The notes beneath the pieces are model-generated. The model made no database searches. It was not told where the DNA came from and saw only the letters and a list, made by a program, of their open reading frames with translations. A DNA stretch of 27,059 bases. It comes from an uncultured Ruminococcus sp. Lineage in GTDB: Bacteria; Bacillota; Clostridia; Oscillospirales; Ruminococcaceae. How positions within the stretch are numbered: the stretch's first letter is position 1; each line of letters opens with the position of its first letter. The stretch spans positions 1 to 27,059 of the forward strand of contig CAMWOX010000006.1 in assembly GCA_947175975.1 (NCBI GenBank). The letters are read 5' to 3'. Positions 1-7,442 of this stretch are shown one piece after another. Position numbers and translations under genes: made by a program.

Positions 1-54
1 AAACTAATAAACACCCACCCAAACAACCCCCCCCCAAAAAAAAAAAAAAAAAAA
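1..54. other. low-complexity contig end
   Basis: The first 54 bases are C-rich and then a long A homopolymer. The other contig end is also homopolymeric, so this is most simply an assembly or read-end artefact at the point where a circular molecule was cut. The stretch 55-256 beyond it has no convincing gene. It is A-rich and contains two copies of CTAAACCGGAA (near 69 and 185) of unknown role. Confidence 0.5.
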
Positions 55-256
55 CTGCGTGTGTGACTCTAAACCGGAAGCTTACCAACTCAGAGTTAGA
101 AAGACATGACAGACAGTTTTTTGTGGTTAAGAAGAAGTCATTTTTTGGATTGCCATACTAAATTAAGAATGCTAAACTGTAAGGACTAAACCGGAAAGAA
201 GAAAAACAAAAGAAAAAAGAAAAAAAGGAAAATATAATTTTCCCGCCCGCCACCTG

Positions 257-380
257 CCTCCAAAATCGTTTAGAATGCCTTTTAAAGCCTTCTTGAAATT
301 CAGGGGTATAGTTTTACAATTTTTCTGTTAAAACGTCCCTACAGGCATTTTTAAGGCTTTTACAGCGATGCTGGAAATAG
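257..380. repeat. 124-bp structured repeat, copy 1
   Basis: This segment matches 25573-25696 over its full length of 124 bp in the same orientation. A central block is identical in both copies (TTTTACAATTTTTCTGTTAA and flanks). Several segments can pair: AATGCCT near 273 with AGGCATT near 342, an outer CCAAAATCG/CGATGCTGG pair, and a GTTTTA/TAAAAC hairpin. In the other copy the AATGCCT/AGGCATT pair is AATGCCC/GGGCATT, a compensatory change. Base-pairing therefore seems to be conserved, as DNA cruciform or as RNA. Function is unknown; in a circular molecule the two copies flank the Rep_3 module. Confidence 0.7.
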
Positions 381-425
381 GATTCAAAAGAATTTGTCAA
401 AATGGAACATCAGAAAAAATAATAC

Positions 426-454
426 TTGACAAATTTAGAAAAGTATGCTAGAAT
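426..454 (+). promoter_or_regulatory. promoter of the BRO-helicase gene
   Basis: TTGACA (426-431), a 17-bp spacer and TAGAAT (449-454) with an extended -10 TG. The start point would be about 461, directly before the palindrome GAGCATATGCTC (462-473), a possible operator. The leader to the start codon at 710 is about 250 nt and holds an intrinsic terminator. Confidence 0.8.
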
Positions 455-563
455 AAAAATAGAGCATATGCTCACCGTCTGAATCAGGTCGGCAAACCTG
501 AAACAGACACTAAAACAAAAGTTATCTGGAGTAACTTAAGAATAGCTGTAAGCAATATGCCCT
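455..563 (-). ncRNA. candidate antisense RNA opposite the leader
   Basis: The minus-strand promoter at 570-598 would start a transcript near 563 that runs back through the leader of the downstream helicase gene. The overlap includes a hairpin with stems GTCTG/CAGAC (477-481, 504-508) and CAGGT/ACCTG (485-489, 496-500) around a 6-nt loop. A short GAGC/GCTC hairpin followed by a U-rich run could end it near 455. This arrangement resembles the countertranscript RNAs of pT181 and pIP501-type plasmids (family knowledge). No expression is shown by sequence alone, and the proposed terminator stem is short. Confidence 0.55.
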
Positions 564-569
564 GTTTTT

Positions 570-598
570 ATTATAGCATATGGGGCAGTGTTTGTCAA
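570..598 (-). promoter_or_regulatory. consensus promoter facing the leader
   Basis: On the minus strand TTGACA (598-593), exactly 17 bp, then TATAAT (575-570) with an extended TG. Both hexamers are perfect consensus. No credible open reading frame follows in this direction, which is why an antisense RNA is proposed. Confidence 0.8.
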
Positions 599-608
599 GT
601 ATTTTTTT

Positions 609-640
609 ACTGCGGAAACTTTTGTTTTCAGCAGTTTTTT
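609..640 (+). terminator. leader terminator (attenuator)
   Basis: ACTGC (609-613) pairs with GCAGT (631-635), extended by GAAA/TTTC, and is followed by a run of six T. It lies between the promoter and the gene, so it must be read through for expression. GCAGT at 585-589 can pair with ACTGC 609-613 as an alternative helix. TGCCC 558-562 can pair with GGGCA 583-587. These competing helices fit transcription attenuation; which partner is favoured under which condition cannot be told. Confidence 0.65.
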
Positions 641-709
641 ATGCAGAGAGATCAGGAACAAATGTTCTCTATTTAAAAAGCTGATTAAAACAAAAGGAGA
701 GTGCGAAAC

Positions 710-2968
710 ATGCACGAAATTCAGATTTTTAACCACGAGGAGTTCGGCGAAGTCCGGACAATCGAAATTGACGGACAGATTTACTTTGTCGGTGTTGACG
801 TTACTAAAGCTTTAGGATACAAAAACACAAGCAAAGCAATAAAAGACAATGTAGATAAAAAGGATGTAACTACAGGTTACCCCCTTTTGACAAATGGCGG
901 AATACAGCGAGTTAATATCATCAACGAAAGCGGTCTCTATTCTCTCGTTCTGGCATCTAAGCTCCCCTCATCAAAAAAATTCAAGCACTGGGTGACTTCA
1001 GAAGTCCTCCCGACAATCCGCAAGACAGGATCTTATAACCTGAATCCTCAAAAAATCGAAATTAAGCCGATGGTGTACATCGAAAATGTCGAAAATTTAC
1101 ATATCACACAAAAGAAAGAGGTATTTTCGATGAAAGATAATCCTACACCAGCACAGAAGAAATCCGGCAACCGCCAGAAAATCGGCGAACGCACACATAT
1201 TTACAGAAATTCCGACGGCAGTATCTTCGGCAAAAAAGTTGTCAATAAATTCTCCGACGGAAGCAAGAACGCACTCTGGTTCTTATTCGATCCGGCAACC
1301 AATAGCTTTCAAACCAAAGCAGGTCTGTCCGGGCGCAAAGCTCCGCTCTACAATGCTGCTGCATTGCACCACAACCAGAACAACCCGGATATGCCCATCG
1401 TCATTGTCGAGGGCGAAAAAGACGTGGAAACCCTCGCTAATATGGAAATCCTGGCAACCTCGCTCCCCAATGGCGGACAATCCCGACAGTGGCATGAGTT
1501 ATACAATAACGGTTTGCAGGATCATGATATTATCATCCTGACGGACAACGACAAAACCGGCGAAACATACGGAGAAACTGTCGCCAAGAATGTCAGCAGA
1601 ATTGCCAGATCTGTCAAGATCATCCCAGCAAAGAGCATCTGGAGCGAATGCCCCGAAAAAGGTGACATCAGCGACATTGTACAAGCCATCGGACAGGATC
1701 AGACAATAGAGCGATTACTGGATGCAACCAGGAAAGCGGAATATTATACGGATACCAGCGACTTTGAGGAAATCATAAAAGACAATTCCGAAGCATTCCC
1801 GGAGAAAAAAATCGAGTATTCCATTATCCGGTTATCAGAGGTAATCCCCGAAACACAGGAATTTTTATGGAATCCCTATCTGCCTATCGGAGAAATCACG
1901 ATCATGTATGCTGCCGGCGGAACAGGCAAATCCTTTGCGACTGTCGGAATTGCATCCGATATCACAACCGGACGCACACTTCCCAGATATGGCAGTCCAC
2001 AGACTGCGATCAAGCCGGAAAAAGTCCTGTTCATTTCAGCAGAAGACAATGAAAGCATGATCCTGAACCGGATGAAAGAAGCCCATGGGAATCCGGACAA
2101 CTGTTTTGTCTTGAAAACACCGAAAACCAGAAAAGACCTTGATACCGACAGTTTTCTTTTACCACAGAATAAAGACGACACTGCAAGGATTCAGGCTTTT
2201 GCTGGTCTTCTGGAAAAAATTCATCCGAAGCTTGTCATTATTGATCCCTGGAGTGTCTATATAGGGGATGACAAGAACATGAACAAGGCAAACGACATCA
2301 GAGGCATAACAAATATTCTGACTGTGCTTGCCAAAGAATATCATTGTGCAATCCTGGTTGTTGCACATGTCAACAAAATGCCCCAGACAGAAAATGCAAA
2401 CAATGCCGTTTCAGGCAGTACAGCATTAATTGATTCCGCATGCTCTGCCATCTGTGTTCGTTCATTCGGAACTGAATCTGACCGTCGTGTTATTATTCAG
2501 ACTAAGTCAAACTACCAGAAGAAAGCCAAATCCGTATGCTACAGGATTATCAATCAGGGCGAAAACAGAACCGCATGTTTTGCATGGGATGGATTCAGCG
2601 ATCTGACAGAAGATGATTTGACAAAGTCTGCTCGTACTGGAAAAAGTCTATCTGATATTGCCTATGAAAAGCAAGACGAGAGCGATAATATACAAGCTAT
2701 TGTTGAGATCATTACAGCATTGTCAGAACCTAACAAGAAAATTCCGATTTCTTACAAACGTTTCAGAACGGAAATGATTGATTTTTGTGGAGAGGATTTC
2801 TTAGGAGGTCAACCGAAAAAATATATCAATAAAGCACTTTCTGATTTACGTTCTCGTGGGATTGGCATTGATTTTCCATCTGGAACTGTCAGAGGACTTA
2901 CCAAAGAGGGAACACATGAAAACAATGAAAAAGGTTTTTATATTTGCCGTGCTGAAATAATTCACTAA
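710..2968 (+). CDS. BRO-N / TOPRIM / RepA-like helicase fusion protein
   Basis: Predicted 752-residue replication protein. Residues 1-115 resemble the BRO-N domain of phage antirepressors, a DNA-binding module. Residues about 230-310 look like a TOPRIM domain with EGEKD (234-238) and TDND (278-281). Residues about 385-600 are a RecA-fold helicase of the RepA/AAA_25 type, with Walker A AGGTGKS (402-408), a Walker B ending in D512 and a following VVAHVNK segment. The order TOPRIM then helicase is that of primase-helicases of plasmids and phages. I prefer the ATG at 710, ten bases after AAAGGAG (693-699), over the GTG at 701, which is almost on the ribosome site. A second in-frame start at 1130 would yield the protein without BRO-N. 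The gene has its own promoter with an attenuator leader and its own terminator. It may assist Rep_3 replication or serve the repeat cluster just downstream. The domain calls are firm; the role in this replicon is inference. Confidence 0.8.
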   Translation: MHEIQIFNHEEFGEVRTIEIDGQIYFVGVDVTKALGYKNTSKAIKDNVDKKDVTTGYPLLTNGGIQRVNIINESGLYSLVLASKLPSSKKFKHWVTSEVLPTIRKTGSYNLNPQKIEIKPMVYIENVENLHITQKKEVFSMKDNPTPAQKKSGNRQKIGERTHIYRNSDGSIFGKKVVNKFSDGSKNALWFLFDPATNSFQTKAGLSGRKAPLYNAAALHHNQNNPDMPIVIVEGEKDVETLANMEILATSLPNGGQSRQWHELYNNGLQDHDIIILTDNDKTGETYGETVAKNVSRIARSVKIIPAKSIWSECPEKGDISDIVQAIGQDQTIERLLDATRKAEYYTDTSDFEEIIKDNSEAFPEKKIEYSIIRLSEVIPETQEFLWNPYLPIGEITIMYAAGGTGKSFATVGIASDITTGRTLPRYGSPQTAIKPEKVLFISAEDNESMILNRMKEAHGNPDNCFVLKTPKTRKDLDTDSFLLPQNKDDTARIQAFAGLLEKIHPKLVIIDPWSVYIGDDKNMNKANDIRGITNILTVLAKEYHCAILVVAHVNKMPQTENANNAVSGSTALIDSACSAICVRSFGTESDRRVIIQTKSNYQKKAKSVCYRIINQGENRTACFAWDGFSDLTEDDLTKSARTGKSLSDIAYEKQDESDNIQAIVEIITALSEPNKKIPISYKRFRTEMIDFCGEDFLGGQPKKYINKALSDLRSRGIGIDFPSGTVRGLTKEGTHENNEKGFYICRAEIIH
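1115..1132 (+). promoter_or_regulatory. internal ribosome site and in-frame start
   Basis: AAAGAGG (1115-1121) stands eight bases before an ATG at 1130, which is in frame and is codon 141 of the fusion gene. It sits exactly at the linker between the BRO-N domain and the TOPRIM-helicase part. A shorter product starting MKDNPTPAQKK is therefore plausible. Confidence 0.5.
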
Positions 2969-2980
2969 ATATTTTTATGT

Positions 2981-3010
2981 AAAGCCGTTGATATTGTCAG
3001 CGGCTTTTTT
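2981..3010 (+). terminator. terminator after the fusion gene
   Basis: AAGCCGTTGA pairs with TCAGCGGCTT around a 4-5 nt loop (one G-U pair), followed by T6. It starts 12 bases after the stop codon at 2966-2968. Confidence 0.85.
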
Positions 3011-3020
3011 ACTATCTGGA

Positions 3021-3225
3021 TTGTGTACTGTTCTTGTGTACCGTTTTGTGTACCGTTTTTTTATCTTAAAACAAAACGGTACACACGGTACACAAATTAT
3101 AAATTATCACTAAAAATAGGCATTTATTTTGTGTACCGTTTTTTTCTTATTAACATTATAATTTTAGTTTATAATTTACATATAGTATTATCATTTGTGT
3201 ACCGTGTGTACCATGTGTACCGTTT
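3021..3225. repeat. cluster of nine TGTGTACC repeats (iteron-like)
   Basis: Nine copies of TGTGTACCG, most followed by T-runs, occur near 3022, 3035, 3047, 3130, 3196, 3205 and 3214 on the plus strand and near 3073-3085 and 3085-3094 inverted. One is TGTGTACTG and one TGTGTACCA. The surrounding DNA is very AT-rich and no gene fits 2969-3344. Direct and inverted repeats of one short core beside a helicase gene suggest an origin or a protein-binding array. The core is unrelated to the Rep_3 iterons at 26859-26922. Confidence 0.7.
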
Positions 3226-3305
3226 GGTTGTAGGAATGCTCAATTCCTTTATTAATTGTTTTAATTATATCATTTTTTTATCACAGCATACTCATATAAT
3301 AAAAT

Positions 3306-3344
3306 CCGAGTCGGCAATACGAAAGAATCACATTGCCGACTCGG
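3306..3344 (-). terminator. terminator of the DUF3847-like gene
   Basis: A perfect 13-bp inverted repeat (CCGAGTCGGCAAT and its complement) encloses a 13-nt loop. On the minus strand it is followed by ATTTTATTATA. It abuts the stop codon at 3345-3347. Confidence 0.8.
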
Positions 3345-3641
3345 TCAGTTGTTGGTATCAGAATTATGATTTTGATTTCTTCCCATTGCTGATGAGAAGA
3401 ATCGTCCTCGTTGTTCTTGTCGTTTGAGAAAAGTTATTAATTTTTCTACATCACCTTCCTGATAGCTGTCACCGAGAACGGAGTATACTGCACTGCCAAT
3501 TTCAATAAGATGCTTTGTCCGTTTTTTTCGTTCTTCTTTTGACTGTTGTGCTTTGAGTTTTTTCTCTTGTTCTTTCAGTTGCTTTTGCTTTTCCTGTAAT
3601 TCAGCAATTCTTTCCTCGTAGGAGCGTTTTTCTTTTGCCAT
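3345..3641 (-). CDS. DUF3847-like relaxosome-associated protein
   Basis: A 98-residue basic, charged protein. Residues 1-45 are a predicted coiled coil rich in K, E and Q. The middle RTKHLIEIGSAVYSVLG and the end LITFLKRQEQRGRFFSSAMG are typical of the DUF3847 proteins found next to MobA/MobL relaxases. The start is taken at the ATG at 3641 because GGTGG lies eight bases upstream; the GTG at 3653 falls inside that site. The gene is divergent from the relaxase and the shared intergenic region holds oriT, so an accessory role in DNA processing at oriT is likely. That role follows from context and has not been demonstrated here. It has its own promoter (3665-3693) and terminator. Confidence 0.75.
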   Translation of the reverse strand: MAKEKRSYEERIAELQEKQKQLKEQEKKLKAQQSKEERKKRTKHLIEIGSAVYSVLGDSYQEGDVEKLITFLKRQEQRGRFFSSAMGRNQNHNSDTNN

Positions 3642-3664
3642 TTCTTTTACCACCTTTCATGAAT

Positions 3665-3693
3665 ATTTTATCATTTATTAGGACATTTGTCAA
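3665..3693 (-). promoter_or_regulatory. promoter of the DUF3847-like gene
   Basis: Minus strand TTGACA (3693-3688), 17 bp, TAAAAT (3670-3665). It is placed about 25 bp before the ATG at 3641. Confidence 0.8.
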
Positions 3694-3727
3694 GAGCTGT
3701 ATTTCTGAAACTACTGTTTTTAGAAGC

Positions 3728-3756
3728 TTGACAAACTTCTGAATTTATGCTATATT
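3728..3756 (+). promoter_or_regulatory. relaxase promoter
   Basis: TTGACA (3728-3733), 17 bp, TATATT (3751-3756) with an extended -10 TG. The transcript would begin near 3763 and pass through oriT before reaching the relaxase start at 3925. Confidence 0.75.
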
Positions 3757-3775
3757 TATATAGCACCTTTTAATA

Positions 3776-3845
3776 AAAGAGCGCACTTACATACTACATA
3801 TCCAAAATAGCAAAGCTATTTGTCTATATAGTATTCCAGTGCGTG
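3776..3845 (-). other. oriT: oriT, MobQ/IncQ type
   Basis: The minus strand carries GTAAGTGCGCTC (3790-3779), close to the nic-region core TAAGTGCGC known for RSF1010/MobQ plasmids. Immediately 5' on that strand lies an inverted repeat: AAATAGC (3805-3811), a 3-nt AAA loop, then GCTATTT (3815-3821). Wider arms ATACTA/TAGTAT and CGCACT/AGTGCG enclose it. The position directly upstream of a MobA/MobL relaxase supports the call. The exact nick base is inferred from the family. Confidence 0.75.
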
Positions 3846-3924
3846 GAGGTATTGTTCCTCAACTTTACAAGAACTTACCCTCCTTGACTCCCCTATCGCA
3901 GTTCTGAAAGGAAGTGAATAATTA

Positions 3925-5643
3925 TTGTCAATTTATCATTTGAGTGTTAAGATTGGTGGCAGAGCAAAAGGACAAAGTGCAATAGCAGCATCCGCTTATC
4001 GAAGTGGAGAAAAATTAAAAAATTATGAAACAGGAGTCACATCTAATTATGGTCGAAAACAAAGAATTGTATGTTGCGGAGTAGCATTATGTGAAAATGC
4101 TCCTAGAGAATATGGCAATCGTGAAATTTTATGGAATGCAGTTCATAAGATTGAAAAGTCAAAAGATGCAAGGTTATGGAGAGAAATCGAAGTTGCCTTA
4201 CCACGAGAATTGACACAGAACGAACAGATAGATACCGTAAGAGAATTTGTAAATTACTTAACTAAAAAAGGAATGTGCGCAGATTGGGCAGTTCATGATA
4301 GTGGTGATGGCAATCCTCATGCACATATCATGCTTACCACAAGGAGCATTATGTCGAATGGTAAGTGGGCAGGCAAAAGCCGTAAGGTGTATGACCTTGA
4401 CGAGAACGGTCATAAAATTTTTCAGAAGGTTGATAAAACCGGACGGAAACAATATAAATGCCATACAGAAAGTTATAATGACTGGAATGCGAAAGAACGA
4501 GTAGAGGAATGGAGAGCAGTTTGGGCAAAATGCTGTAATGTCAGATTATCCGAGCAGGACAGAATTGACCACAGAAGTTATGAACGGCAGGGCAAAGAAC
4601 AAATTCCTACCATACATGAAGGCTATTTTGCACGAAAGATTGTATCACAAGGCAGACATCCTGAATTAGTCAGCCGAAATGATGAAATCAGACAGCAAAA
4701 CAATCTATTGGAAAATATAGAAAATCAAGTCAATGCAATAGAATTAGAGATACAGCAGCTTACAACAGGATTGCACTCTGTACAACAAGATAGAATTAAC
4801 ACAGATATAGAGCCTATACGTCAAATTGCTCTGGAGCTGTGTTCTAAATCACAATCAGAACCCAGCAGAACAAGACCAGAAAAGCCAGAGTCTAAGCCAC
4901 TTTCACAAGAAGATATTGCAAAGATGATTCAGTTAAAGAATGATTATGCTTTCAAATGCAGCGTGTATTATTATCTGAAAACGGCTCATATTTCTACAGA
5001 ATGCCAAGAATTTTATCAGAATGCACAACAAATGGTACATGAGTTTAGGCAATCTGCTAAGAAAGTACAGGATTTAAACGACAAAATCAAGAAGACAATC
5101 AATCCGTTCAAGAAGAAACATCTTCGTAATGAACGGGATAATGCTGCTATGCAATTGGAACGTGCATCACACAGCTTGCAATCAACATTGGATATTACTC
5201 TTATTTATGATGGGAATGATTTAGACTGTTATGCTGCACCTAAAGACCATATTAATGCGATTATCGGGTACACAAAGCATCCTATTCGGATTAAAAAAGA
5301 TAGCATGGATTCTGAAATTAAGCGAAATAAGATGATTCAAGAACTCATGCAAAGAAAAATAACGGATGAAGATGTGCAGACAGCATTAAAATTGTTTCAA
5401 AGTGCTTGTAAAAGTGTGTCTGATGCAGAACAGCAAAAGTTGTATGTTGCTTTGACGAATGACAAATTTCCCAATTTTGATTTTGAAGTAGGAGGGTATT
5501 TATCAAAGGGACGACAAACAGCTACCGAAAATATTACGAAGATTGTATCATCATTAAAGCCGGATATTCCACCATATCAATCAGAACAAGTACATGAGCT
5601 TAAAAATTCCACTTCACGCAGACGTTTTGGGCAGACAATATAG
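3925..5643 (+). CDS. mobL: MobA/MobL family relaxase
   Basis: A 572-residue relaxase that would nick oriT and pilot the single strand during mobilisation by a helper conjugation system. Residues 1-230 form the MobA/MobL domain. Tyr25 in ASAYRSGEKL is the expected nucleophile, matching the Tyr25 known in R1162 MobA. H124, H132 and H134 in HDSGDGNPHAH form the HUH-type metal site. Residues about 240-430 are rich in K, E and Q and probably coiled coil. No primase domain is seen, unlike IncQ MobA. Translation most likely begins at TTG 3925, about ten bases after AAAGGAAG; the N-terminal sequence SIYHLSVK is the family start. Originally the gene ended in the palindromic terminator at 5647-5677, into which an insertion sequence has jumped. 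No type IV secretion genes are in the window, so the plasmid is mobilisable, not self-transmissible. Confidence 0.9.
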   Translation: MSIYHLSVKIGGRAKGQSAIAASAYRSGEKLKNYETGVTSNYGRKQRIVCCGVALCENAPREYGNREILWNAVHKIEKSKDARLWREIEVALPRELTQNEQIDTVREFVNYLTKKGMCADWAVHDSGDGNPHAHIMLTTRSIMSNGKWAGKSRKVYDLDENGHKIFQKVDKTGRKQYKCHTESYNDWNAKERVEEWRAVWAKCCNVRLSEQDRIDHRSYERQGKEQIPTIHEGYFARKIVSQGRHPELVSRNDEIRQQNNLLENIENQVNAIELEIQQLTTGLHSVQQDRINTDIEPIRQIALELCSKSQSEPSRTRPEKPESKPLSQEDIAKMIQLKNDYAFKCSVYYYLKTAHISTECQEFYQNAQQMVHEFRQSAKKVQDLNDKIKKTINPFKKKHLRNERDNAAMQLERASHSLQSTLDITLIYDGNDLDCYAAPKDHINAIIGYTKHPIRIKKDSMDSEIKRNKMIQELMQRKITDEDVQTALKLFQSACKSVSDAEQQKLYVALTNDKFPNFDFEVGGYLSKGRQTATENITKIVSSLKPDIPPYQSEQVHELKNSTSRRRFGQTI

Positions 5644-5646
5644 AAT

Positions 5647-5677
5647 AAGGAAGTGAGTTATTGTAACTCACTTCCTT
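5647..5677. terminator. bidirectional terminator hairpin, left half of a 31-bp target duplication
   Basis: A perfect palindrome: AAGGAAGTGAGTTA, a TTG loop, and the 14-base complement. It starts three bases after the relaxase stop. The same 31 bp recur at 7210-7240, exactly abutting the other end of the insertion sequence. Confidence 0.85.
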
Positions 5678-7209
5678 CAGCCTGTCGAAAAAGTCCAGTG
5701 AAAAAGCTGGACTTTTTTTAATGAAAGAAGTATAATAGAAGCAGGAGGGAAAGAGTATGCTGAGAAAAGAAGAAAATAGCCGTACACAGAAAGAAGAATT
5801 CTGTGTAGAAGATTTTGTACCAAAAGACCATTTGCTGAGAAAAATAGAAGAAGCAGTAGATTTCAGTTACATCTACGAGCTAGTAAAGGATTTGTATTGT
5901 GAGAATAACGGAAGACCTGGAATTGAATCAGTCGTGCTGTTCAAAATGGTATTGATCCAGCATCTGTATGGAATCCCCTCCTTGAGAAGAACAGTAGAAG
6001 AAATCAAGATGAATGTAGCATACCGATGGTTTCTTGGGTATTCCATGAGAGAACAGATACCACATTTTGCGACAATTAGTTACAATTTCAGGCATCGTTT
6101 CACAGAAGAAGTGATAGAACAGATATTTGACTGGATACTGAGAAATATTGCAGAGTATGGCTATTTGTCTCCAGAGGCAGTGTTCCTAGATGGAACACAT
6201 ATCAAAGCCAATGCCAATCTGAAAAAGAAAATGAAAAAGGAAGTGCCGAAAGCAGCAAAACGGTATGAAGAAGAACTAAGGAAAGAAATCAATGAAGACC
6301 GTGAAAAACATGGAAAGAAGCTGTTTTCAGATGATGACCAGAAGCCGCCAGAGACAAAAGAAACAACAGAATCCATAACTGACCCAGAATGTGGCATATT
6401 TCATAAAGGAGAACATAGGAAATGTTTTGCGTACACAGCACAGACTGCATGTGACAGATATGGGTATATCCTATATCCTTGATGTTACACTAAATTCAGG
6501 AGATGTACATGATAGTACAGCATTTGATGCGCTGTATACCAGACTGAAAGAAAAATTTCCACAGATGTATTTTGTAGTAATGGACTGTGGTTACAAGACT
6601 CCTTGGATATGCAAACAAGTATTGGATGATGAAAGAGTTCCTGTTCTGCCATACAAAAGACCAATGGGAAAAAAACTTTTTTTCCCATCCTATAAATATG
6701 TATATGATACGTATTATGATTGTGTACTCTGCCCTGAAAACCATGTTCTACCCTATGCCACAACAGACAGAAAGGGATACAGGCAGTTCAAAAGTAACCC
6801 TTGTCACTGTAAAAACTGTCCTTCAAGAAGCAAATGCACAGAGAGTAAAAAATGTCAGAAAGTGGTTACCAAACATATCTGGTCAAATTATCTTGAGTTG
6901 GTCGAGGACATTCGTCATACAACAGGCATGAAGGGGTTATACGCACTCCGAAAAGAAACGATAGAGCGTGTATTTGCAGATGCCAAAGAAAAACATGCGA
7001 TGCGTTATACTTTGTACAGAGGTCTTTCCCAGAACAAAAAATGGGTCAGGCTTAAATTTGGTGCCATGAACCTGAAAAAATTTGCAAAGCACAGATGGAA
7101 TGATCTGCATTCCTCTCTGGTTGCTTTCTGGTTTCCCTATTTTTCTTTTCTCAATTCATAATTTTATCCCTGCTTCCTTTCTGAAAGCAGGGACTTTTTT
7201 GACAGGCTG
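5678..7209 (+). mobile_element. IS1182-family insertion sequence
   Basis: The element is 1532 bp with 19-bp terminal repeats differing at one position: CAGCCTGTCGAAAAAGTCC at 5678-5696 and the complement of CAGCCTGTCAAAAAAGTCC at 7191-7209. It is flanked by an identical 31-bp palindrome on both sides. A hairpin with T-run just inside the left end (5688-5718) would stop incoming transcription, and a second (about 7168-7200) ends the transposase message. TATAAT at 5731-5736 and GGAGGG before the ATG serve the transposase. The transposase is frameshifted, so the copy is probably immobile by itself. Confidence 0.85.
5757..7161 (+). pseudogene. IS1182 transposase, frameshifted by a 7-bp duplication
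   Basis: The N-terminal part (5757-6482) contains the DUF772-type domain and the first catalytic Asp in VFLDGTHIKANAN. The C-terminal part, in the next frame to 7161, has the second Asp in YFVVMDCGYKTP, a CxxC-rich segment, and the Glu in ETIERVFADAKEKHAMRYT. Reading breaks at a tandem TATATCC duplication (6465-6471 and 6472-6478). Removing one copy restores a continuous protein of about 465 residues reading GYILDVTLN across the joint, the usual length for this family. The lesion therefore looks like a recent slippage event; a sequencing error is less likely because it is a precise tandem duplication. Confidence 0.85.
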
Positions 7210-7240
7210 AAGGAAGTGAGTTATTGTAACTCACTTCCTT
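7210..7240. repeat. right half of the 31-bp palindromic target duplication
   Basis: Identical to 5647-5677 and directly adjacent to the right terminal repeat. It now serves as the terminator for the leftward gene ending at 7247. Confidence 0.85.
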
Positions 7241-7442
7241 GTAATGTTAGAAAATATAAAATTTTTCATTACTCTTAGGTGCTTCCAATGGAATTTTTTT
7301 GATTAGTTCTTCTAATGTACTATGCATTTTATAGTGGTCATTTCCAATTAAGGTATTATCATTCCATTGCATTAAATTAGTTAATTCAGCTAACACTATA
7401 TTTAATTGTTCTGGAGAAAAACTAGTGCTCCCAAAAGCTAGT

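Noticed and set aside
536..736. 66-codon minus-strand frame opposite the helicase leader
   Set aside because: It covers the attenuator and promoter sequences; no ribosome site, and the RNA from the minus promoter begins downstream of most of it.
3021..3225. CRISPR array
   Set aside because: Repeats are 9-12 bp, in both orientations and irregularly spaced, with no uniform spacers and no cas genes.
3023..3427. 134-codon open frame on the plus strand
   Set aside because: It runs through the TGTGTACC repeats and the antisense of the DUF3847-like gene; composition reflects the repeats, and no ribosome site was seen.
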